A stretch of 64,000 nt of DNA from assembly GCA_004194705.1 (NCBI GenBank), contig SADC01000707.1, forward strand, positions 601,884 through 665,883, read 5' to 3'. Both the position numbers and the translations under genes were made by a program. The stretch is from Ditylenchus dipsaci (taxonomy: Eukaryota > Nematoda > Chromadorea > Rhabditida > Anguinidae). The notes beneath the pieces are model-generated. The model did not search any database, was not told the DNA's origin, and saw nothing but the letters and a program-made list of their open reading frames with translations. Shown here one piece after another: positions 56,822-64,000 of this stretch; within the stretch, counting starts at the first letter, position 1; each line of letters opens with the position of its first letter.

Positions 56822-59800
56822 ATGTTTGATTCGGTGGCAATGAGTAATTCTGTATGCTCTATAATAAAACCACCGAGTTTGTTGATATGCATATCGGGTA
56901 AACGTAAAAGTGGAAAGGACTTTGTGGCGTCTAGTCTCAAACGAATCCTTCACCAAAATTTCCTGAGCAGTTTTCCACAACAAACTGGACATTATAAAGC
57001 AGTTAAAATATCTTCTTGTGGAATTAGGTTTGATCACCCTCAAACTTATTGTTGGTTGAGACCCGCATATTTTAGTCATCTACTCAAGGAAAATTTCGCC
57101 AATATACACGGTTTGGACGCTGAAAAACTAAAAACTGATGGTGTATACAAAGAGCTTGTACGGCAAAAAATGGTCAAGTATGGGAGGACATACGGGCTAA
57201 GGATCCAGGATTCTTTTGCAGGTGCTTTTTTATTTATGATATTTCGATATTGACATAAATTAAATAAGAGCGTTTTTTGGACTTGATCAGCCAAATACAA
57301 CTGAAAAAATACTTCAAATCTGAGGTATCTGTGGTTAAAAAAGAATCGGTGCCTAGACATGAACGAACATTTTTGGAGTGCTGTGATACCAATGGTTGGC
57401 CGTAATTATTCCATAAAAAAACAAGAAGCACTTACAGTGTTAATCGGGCGCTACTACAAAACGACAATTAAACGTTGGCATAACGGACGGTTCCATTTCC
57501 AGAAATTTGGACAGAAACCCATTTGGCCAGAAAACCGATTTGAATAAAAAGAATATTTGTCTTAAGCTGATTTCGCAGTGTATTTTACAGTTATTTATAG
57601 TATAAAATACATCGATGTCAAAAGCAGTGTTTCCGAAAATAACCCCTACACTAACACCTACACCTACTATCTAACCATACACCTACATTAACACCTAAAA
57701 ACAAACAAACCTACACCTACACTTGAAACAAAACACACCCTACACCTACACTAACACCTAAAACAAAACATACCCTACACCTACACTAACACCCTCAAAC
57801 AAAACATACTCTACACCTACACTTGAAATGGGCTGTAAGTACTTTCACCCGACAAATTATTCTTTTACCCCGCCAAATTATTCATTTACCCCGCCAAATC
57901 GTAAAAATGAGTATTCCTCGATGTTTTTATGTCGTAAAATTTTTCTTTTGATCATCATGTAGCCCTGAATCTCTAGTTTATGATAAGCTATCAACTGACT
58001 CCTTGTTGTAGAGAAAAATTTGAGAAATACCCGTTTTTATGAAACAACTCCTCTTTCATAAAAATGGGTATTTCTCAATTTTTTTCAACGACAAGGGATC
58101 AGTTGATAGCTTATAAGAAACTAGAGATTCAGGGCTGCATGATGATCAAAAGAAAAACATTTTACGTCATACGAACACCGAGAAACAGAGTTGGCAATAT
58201 GTGGCCGAACCGGCCACAATGTGGCTTTTCTGAGCTTTTTCAAATCGACAAAAAGTCGAGCCACAAAATGTGGCCTGTGAAGCCACATAATGTGGCCTTC
58301 ATTTTTTTGGTATTTTGGTAGCCACATTATGTGGCTTTTTGTGGCTGGTTGATTTTTGTGCTCGTAATTCTGCGAACCTCACTGGTAGATGTGATGAAGT
58401 TACTATATTCGGAAACAAAGGCTATCTCTATCCTGGAATGTTTAAAATGTGGCCTGTGAAGCCACATAATGTGGCCTTCATTTTTTTTGGTATTTTGGTA
58501 GCCACATTATGTGGCTTTTCGCGGCCACATGTGGCTTTTTAATATTTTTTATGTTCTATATTTGCGGTTTAAACTTTTTCATTGTTTTTCTTGCTTTAAT
58601 TTTTTTTGCTTTTTTCTCGATTTGTGTATTACTTGATATATTTATCAATTAAAGTGCACTTAAATATCAAGAAATCAATGTGATGAAATTTAAAAGTTAT
58701 TCGTTTCTGTCTGCTTGTGCGCATTGACTCAGTAATCCGCTGGTGAAAAGTGACTGCATGCATATCAAAGAAAATATTTTTTCAAGGGCATTCTATTCCT
58801 GAGGTCTGTCGCTACGAAACGAAGAGCAACAAAAATATGAATGCTGCTTCAGGTGTACGGAAACTTTCAAGTTGCAGTTCTAATAGTGCCAACTTCGGAG
58901 GATGAGACTCGATGTTGGATAACTATCACCCTAAATAATTTTTTTCAAAGGTCAAAGCTACCACCCTTTGGGGAGTGCGGGGTGTTGACATGCCAGCTTA
59001 ACAACATTTTTTTAATATAAAAACTTCAATCGATAAAAATATTCATGTTTGATTTTTGTGCTCGTAATTCTGCTATCGATAGTCTTCGCCGAGAAAAGTT
59101 TTTTGGATCAAATCAGCGACATGTAAATTAGCGGCAAATAAAAGTATTTTTGCGGCAAAAAAAGTCTTTTTACGGCTAAAAAAAATTTCGGCAAAATTTT
59201 GCGCGGTCACTATGCTATTAGAAGGTTTCGAAATACTGAAAGTGCCAGAGATGCTATCAAAGATTGCAGTGCTTAATTCTCATAAGGATGAAGAAAACGG
59301 ATATTTTAGTAATAATGTGTTGATTGTTGAAACATAAATTAAAGTTATGCTGAATAAACTTGCTTGCTAGATTGTCGTTGAGCTTTAAAGGGGAATAATC
59401 ACCTGTTACAAAATTTGTCCCTGCCGATTTAAATTTTTTTTCCTAATCATTGAACTTCTTTACAAATTCTTCAACGTGGTTTCTAACAAAACTTTACCTA
59501 AAATTAAATTCTATGCTTTGTTTTGTTAGAAACCAAGTTGAAAAATCCGTACAGTAGTTCAATGATTCAGGAAAAAACTTTGAATTGGGTGGGGGGGGGA
59601 TATTGGCAAATTCGGCAACAGTTGGTCATCATGCCTCTTTAAAGCTGATCAAAATTCGCTTTCAACAAAACCATACCCGATTTTTTTCGCGTCTCCTTCA
59701 GCGCCAAATTATTATTGTGCAATAATTATTCTTAAAATATAGAAGCCCCTCTCCAATTGAAGCCCTCCTTAGAGCTGATCAAAATATATAAGCCCCGCGG

Positions 59801-60516
59801 CTTCAATTAGAGAAAATACGGTATTCGCCATTGCACCGATATACAGTTAATTTTAGAAGAGCTTTGCAAAGTGTATGTTGCTCCACCCAATCCACCAGTA
59901 ACGACCCACTTCAACCTGTTGCCCATATAGTTATTGTGAGTGATTGTAGACGGATGACGGATCTCGCATTTTTTCAAGCCTTCCAACAAGAGCATGCCTC
60001 TCACCCACCACTATTGATTAGGGGTTAGTTTTTAATTGAGACAAAGTAACTTGAATAGAAGGTAACTGTGTATCAGTTTAGTTAACTCTTTGGTGAAAAC
60101 CCGTGAAAGTCGGCTTTGTGTTCACCGCTGGAATAGATGATGCAGAAACTGAGTGTGCTCTAGATGAATATGACACATGGTTAGCAATTTAACTTTCCAT
60201 ATTTCAATTTAAAACATTCAACGATAGACATAAATTAAACAAGTTACACAATATTGCTGGATCAAACTAACTTTTTTTTCTATATTTATTTTGCTTATTT
60301 TGACCAAAGAGTGTTTTCTAGTGGTTCTAGTGGTTTGGTACCATCATTTTGCGCCTTTTCAATTTTTTTTGATTTTTATAGCCATTTCATATTTTTTGAC
60401 AATTAATAGTATTTTTTAGGGATTTCTGCATCCAGAACGACGGAAACCAGTGTTTGGATAAAGAATTGAATGTAATTTCTGACTATGCAAAGTCTAGGTT
60501 GTTTCCGCAGCAGTAA
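56822..60516 (+). CDS. PMVK: Phosphomevalonate kinase, animal type
   Basis: Transfers phosphate from ATP to 5-phosphomevalonate in the mevalonate pathway. Exons: 56822-57027, 57076-57221, about 59862-60023, 60082-60179, 60420-60516. Residues 26-33 form the P-loop GKRKSGKD. Exon 2 gives LLKENFANIHGLDAEKL and YKELVRQKMVKYG. Exon 3 gives VAHIVIVSDCRRMTDLAFFQ, the family's VSD-R-D block. Exon 4 gives RVNSLVKTRES and then, after a two-base frame correction at about 60108, GFVFTAGIDDAETECALDE. Exon 5 ends the protein (SDYAKSRLFPQQ). Length is about 236 residues, somewhat longer than the roughly 190 of vertebrates. Intron 2 is 2.6 kb and full of repeats. The start of exon 3 is uncertain because the obvious acceptor at 59856 gives the wrong phase; a further small exon or an indel is possible. 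A second in-frame ATG lies at 56840. Confidence 0.85.
57640..57835. repeat. ACACCTACACTAACACCTAC minisatellite
   Basis: C/A-rich repetition of CCTACACCTACACTAACA with variable unit length, inside PMVK intron 2. It recalls telomere-like composition but is not the nematode TTAGGC repeat. Confidence 0.75.
57957..58146. repeat. Family C palindrome, copy 2
   Basis: CATGTAGCCCTGAATCTCTA (57957) pairs with TAGAGATTCAGGGCTGCATG (58124-58143). The centre pairs ATACCCGTTTTTATGAAA with the complement at about 58055. Inner arms are shared with copy 1 at 8877-9236, and the CCGCCAAATTATTC units beside it (57845-57900) match the array beside copy 1. Lies in PMVK intron 2. Confidence 0.78.
58195..58545. repeat. 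GTGGCTTTTT/AAGCCACAT hairpin array, partly duplicated
   Basis: An 80-bp segment starting AAAATGTGGCCTGTGAAGCC occurs twice (58265-58345 and 58446-58525). The array is composed of GCCACATAATGTGGC palindromes like the interior of the 66-bp MITE at 38433. The left border reads AGAGTTGGCAATATGTGGC, similar to the TAGGGTTCGACATATGTGG terminus. Confidence 0.7.
58550..59855. other. Rest of PMVK intron 2
   Basis: AT-rich. TTGATTTTTGTGCTCGTAAT is present here (59049) and at 58348. A hairpin around GGTTTCTAACAAAACTTTAC (59480-59560) and a pogo-type end AGAGAAAATACGGTA (59808-59822), close to the exon 3 acceptor, are the only structures noted. No gene recognised. Confidence 0.45.
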
Positions 60517-61150
60517 TTTTTACTTTTAACTTTATGTTGCAAATTCAATTGCTTAATTAATTTAGTCAAGTGTATCTAGAGTGCTGTTTTTGTGCTTCAC
60601 ATTTACAAATTAATTTATTAATATCAGCAGATTTTTCATAAAAAAAACTTAATAAAATTTACTGACATACCCGCACAATAAAATTCAAGTAAAAATTACA
60701 GTACAATTTCTTGAATTCCCATACCTAAAAGTGACAAATATAGCCAAAATTAAACAATTCGAGGATCTTCCGAATAGCAATATAAAATCGAAAGTCTTTA
60801 CTGAATAGGCTGGGACGCCAACAATTTGAGTTACATTCTGTCACTTTTAGGAGAGAGGCTTTATCAGAGGCCCACACAAACATGTAATTCAATCCCCCAA
60901 TTCAAAATCGTGTTTTTGGCATTCTGTTTTAACCCACTTTTCAGGACTGCTCTCAAACAACTTGCCGCTCAATTTGTAACTTATTTGACTGGCTAAAAAT
61001 TAAAGAGTAACTTGTCTGAAGTTAGCTTACAAAAAATGGGTCAGAAATATTTCTAAGAGCAAGATTTTGAACGAGAGGGTGCCAGTCCATTAGACGAAAT
61101 AAAGTATTTTTTCTTGAGAGTTATCTGAATTTGTTTGTAGAGCTCCGTAA
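60517..61150. other. Spacer between PMVK and the GPCR
   Basis: Converging 3' ends of PMVK (+) and the GPCR (-) meet here. AT-rich, with a weak inverted pair AAATCGTGTTTTTGGCATTC (60905-60924) and AAGAGCAAGATTTTGAA (61054-61070). No coding frame recognised. Confidence 0.4.
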
Positions 61151-61152
61151 AT

Positions 61153-61399
61153 CTATGTACCCGATGTTCCTCTTCGTTCAAATAAACCGTAGATTAGCGG
61201 GTTAACTATTGGATTTATCACAATCTAAAATGGGTTTGGTTAGTCTATTAATTTTAAATATGGGGGGAGTTTGTAACTTTACCATTGAGTTGAGAAATGG
61301 GAGGGTCATAGAAGCAATTTCTTTAAGAGCACCTTCTTTGGACGAAAATGCGTTGACGATAGCCAAAAGGTTATAGGGTGTCCAAAAAGTTAGATAAGC
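61153..61399 (-). CDS. Rhodopsin-type GPCR, 3' exons (TM6-TM7)
   Basis: A minus-strand exon 61399-61283 (acceptor TTATCTTTCAG, donor GTAAAG) reads AYLTFWTPYNLLAIVNAFSS, then KEGALKEIASMTLPFLNSM, which matches TM6 with its WxP motif, the third outer loop and the start of TM7. After a 58-bp intron, exon 61224-61153 reads IVINPIVNPLIYGLFERRGT to a stop, with the NPLIY form of the TM7 NPxxY motif. The WTPY plus NPLIYG pattern is common among peptide receptors, but the ligand cannot be told. The N-terminal exons (TM1-TM5) were not found between 61400 and 62400. They may be more distant than the 39-bp satellite, or the gene may be truncated. The very short C-tail (about 8 residues) is unusual. Confidence 0.7.
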
Positions 61400-62400
61400 C
61401 TGAAAGATAATTTTTTATTTTTCCAAAGAAGACGTAGCTTGCAAAAAAATAAAGTTTTAGTTTCAAGTGAAATTACCCTTTCTTCTAAAGGAAGTTAATT
61501 CTATAACCTGTTGACGAGATTACAAAGTCCAATTTTTACTTTTAAGCACAGAGATTACGTTTAGAATATTTTGAGAAAAAACACGAAACTTTAATTTATC
61601 ACTTTTATAAATAGCATTGATACGATCGACCTGTCTTTACAGTCTTCACTCAATTCAACGTCATTTAAAAAAGAAATCTTCGGATTCAAATTGACATTTT
61701 AAAATACAAAAGTAAAATTTCAAAAATTTGAGCGTTTTTCAGGGATTAGCATTCGGCTTTTGTTTTCTTCTCCCTTTCAAAATCATTTTCTAGCTAAAAA
61801 AGACAAAAAGGCGAATAGTTGCCGTTTTTTCGCTTTTTTGCCAAGTCAAATTGCCCGAAAAACGCAAATTCTTTTTCGGACAAAAAAAGGCAAAAAAAAA
61901 AGCCAGAAAAAGGCAATTTTCGCCTTTTTTCAAGCAAACTAACAGAAACTGCCTTAATGTTTTAGGAAGAAACTTTCGCGTTTCAAAAATAGTGATCGTA
62001 ATTCCCCTTAAGTGTGATTTTATCGGGTTCTTTCCTCTTATAGTCAAAACTGTTTTATACTAAACTATTCTCGGATTTATCCTGTCCTAGCCAAAACTAA
62101 TTATAGCCATAAGCTGTTTTGTTTTTTATTTCTCTAGGAGACAAACTAGGGGAGCCCAGGAGCATATATATTTGACAAAATACAAAAAATTTCAACTTAT
62201 TTTAACTTAAAAACTTTGTAGGATTTTAAACGCGCTACGCGCGTCGTACTGGTGCTAGATGGCCGCTTAAAGCGGCCAAAATTTTACAATAAAATAAGCT
62301 TTTTATTGAACAATTAACCGCGTACTATTGAATATTGTTTTTAACACATTTTTACAACATTATAAGTTTCTTAGATAACGTGGGTACATCAAACATCAAT
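61400..62400. other. AT-rich sequence upstream of the GPCR exons
   Basis: A low-complexity patch of AAAAAGGCAAAAAAAAAAGC at 61850-61930 gives long but compositional frames on both strands. CGCGCTACGCGCGTCG at 62230 is a small hairpin. No exon recognised. Confidence 0.4.
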
Positions 62401-62414
62401 TTTGAAGTGAGACT

Positions 62415-64000
62415 TTAAAAATTTAACTCAGCCCGGATCACATGCATATTTTCAAGACATGCAACGAGCCCGGGATTTCATGTCTATTTTCAGGACATCC
62501 AACCCAGTCCGGGTTGCATCTGGGATCTCATGCCCATTTTCAGGATATCCAACTCAGTCCGGGTTGTATTGATCCAGGTTAGATCTGGGATCTCATGCCC
62601 ATTTTCAGGACATCCAATCCAGCCCGGGATATCATGCCCACTTTCACGACATCCAATCCAGCCCGGGATATCATGCCCGTTTTCAGGACATCCAATCCAG
62701 CTCGGGATATTATGCCATTTTCAGGACAACCGACCAAACCCGGGATATCATGCCCATTTTCAGAACATCCAACCCAGCCCGGGATATCATGCCCATTTTC
62801 AGGATATCCAACCCAGCCCGGGATATCTTGTCAATTTTCAGGACACGCAACCCAGCCCGGGATATCATGCCCATTTTCAGGATATCCAACCCAGCCCGGG
62901 ATATCATGCCATTTTCAGGACATCCAACCCAGCTCGGGATATCATGCCCATTTTCAGGACATCCAACCCAGCTCGGGATATCATGCCATTTTCAGGACAC
63001 GCAACCCAGCCCGGGATATCATGCCCATTTTCAGGATATCCAACCCAGCCGGGATATCATGCCCATTTTCAGGACATCCAACCCAGCTCGGGATATCATG
63101 CCCATTTTCAGGACAGCAACCCAGCCCGGGATATCATGCCCATGTTTCAGAACATCTGACTCAGCCCAGGATCTCATGCCCTTTTCAGAACACCAACCCA
63201 GCCCGGGATATCAGTGCCCATTTTCAGGATATCCAACCCACCCGGGATAATCATGCCCATTTCAGGATATCAACCCAGCCGGGATATCATGCCATTTTCA
63301 GAACATCAACCCAGCCCGGGATATCATGCCCATTTTCAGGATATCCAACCCAGCCGGGATATCATGCCCATTTTCAGGACATCCAACCAGCTCGGATATC
63401 ATGCCCATTTTCAGGACATCCAACCCAGCTCGGGATATCATGCCCATTTTCAGGACACGCAACCCAGCCCGGGATATCATGCCCATTTTCAGGACATCCA
63501 ACCCAGCTCGGGATATCATGCCCATTTTCAGGACATCCAACCCAGCTCGGGATATCATGCCCATTTTCAGGACACGCAACCCAGCCCGGGATATCATGCC
63601 CATTTTCAGGACATCCAACCCAGCTCGGGATATCATGCCCATTTTCAAGACATTCAACCCAGCCCGGGATATCATGCCCATTTTCAGGACATCCAACCCA
63701 GCTCGGGATATCATGCCCATTTTCAGGACATCCAACCCAGCTCGGGATATCATGCCCATTTTCAGGACACGCAACCCAGCCCGGGATATCATGCCCATTT
63801 TCAGGATATCCAACCAGCCCGGGATATCATGCTTTTCAGAACATCCAACCCAGCCGGGATATCATGCCCATTTTCAGGATATTCAACCCAGCCCGGGAAT
63901 TCATGCCCATTTTCAGGACATCCAACCCAGCTCGGGATATCATGCCCATTTTCAGACATCCAACCCAGCTCGGGAATATCATGCCCATTTTTTCAGGACA
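62415..64000. repeat. 39-bp tandem satellite, continuing past the window end
   Basis: About 40 units of CATTTTCAGGACATCCAACC CAGCTCGGGATATCATGCC with two main variants (CAGCTCGGG and CAGCCCGGG; GACATCC and GACACGC). Units of 36-38 bp interrupt the period. The period equals 13 codons, so long frames without stops appear on both strands (for example PARDIMPIFRTSN or MGMISRAGLDVLK repeated); these are artefacts. Units are more degenerate at the left edge. Confidence 0.95.

Noticed and set aside
57640..57835. Internal telomere repeat
   Set aside because: The unit is CCTACACCTACACTAACA-like with variable length and does not contain runs of TTAGGC or TTAGGG.
62530..63813. Long fr ORFs of 166-209 codons on both strands
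   Set aside because: They are direct translations of the 39-bp satellite; period divisible by three and absence of stops explain them.
62415..64000. CRISPR-like regular repeats
   Set aside because: The units abut without unique spacers, and the genome is eukaryotic.

Overview
The window reads as nuclear DNA of an AT-rich, transposon-saturated animal genome, most probably a nematode. Evidence: protein genes split by very short introns (about 45-60 bp) with TTTTCAG/TTTTAG acceptors; an acceptor-like TTTTAG/TTTCAG placed 5-9 bases before the ATG of four neighbouring genes, as expected for spliced-leader trans-splicing; and animal-specific proteins (INCENP, HUS1, Sec61 gamma, animal-type phosphomevalonate kinase, a nematode-style globin, a rhodopsin-type GPCR). 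There is no sign of bacterial operons, CRISPR or a complete rRNA or tRNA gene.

Layout. 0-21 kb is almost entirely mobile DNA: family A palindromes (about 170, 4800 and 17000), a Tc1/mariner-type element (1.6-2.6 kb), a FLYWCH-type MULE with an 8-bp target duplication (5.36-8.09 kb), a PIF/Harbinger remnant between 423-bp inverted repeats (9.26-12.19 kb), a mariner-like pseudogene inside a pogo-type MITE (13.1-14.9 kb) and a SWIM-type MULE with a 9-bp target duplication (18.26-21.10 kb). 21.1-24.3 kb holds a minus-strand globin gene; the second MULE sits in its last sense codon. 24.4-43 kb is again mobile: two hAT elements with 8-bp duplications (26.1-27.3 and 28.2-29.1 kb), a pogo remnant (29.9-30.6 kb), a 1.28-kb TTAA-flanked foldback (31.4-32.6 kb), a hAT transposase fragment (33.9-34.7 kb), a 3.4-kb inverted repeat (37.4-40.8 kb), and four small hAT-like MITEs whose interiors are different self-complementary microsatellites.

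43-61.4 kb is the gene-bearing part: INCENP, HUS1, SEC61G and PMVK all on the plus strand, then the 3' end of a GPCR on the minus strand. Introns and spacers here also carry MITEs; the 423-bp palindrome filling the Sec61 gamma intron is the cleanest case. From about 62.4 kb to the window end lies a 39-bp tandem satellite.

The host genes share no single pathway: chromosome passenger complex, DNA-damage clamp, ER translocon, mevalonate pathway, haem protein, receptor. HUS1, Sec61 gamma, the four C-terminal globin exons and the GPCR exons read cleanly, whereas INCENP and PMVK need small indel corrections, which may be assembly errors. The strongest unusual signals are the microsatellite-filled MITE family, the MULE in the globin stop region, and foldback elements whose ends are built of short tandem repeats.
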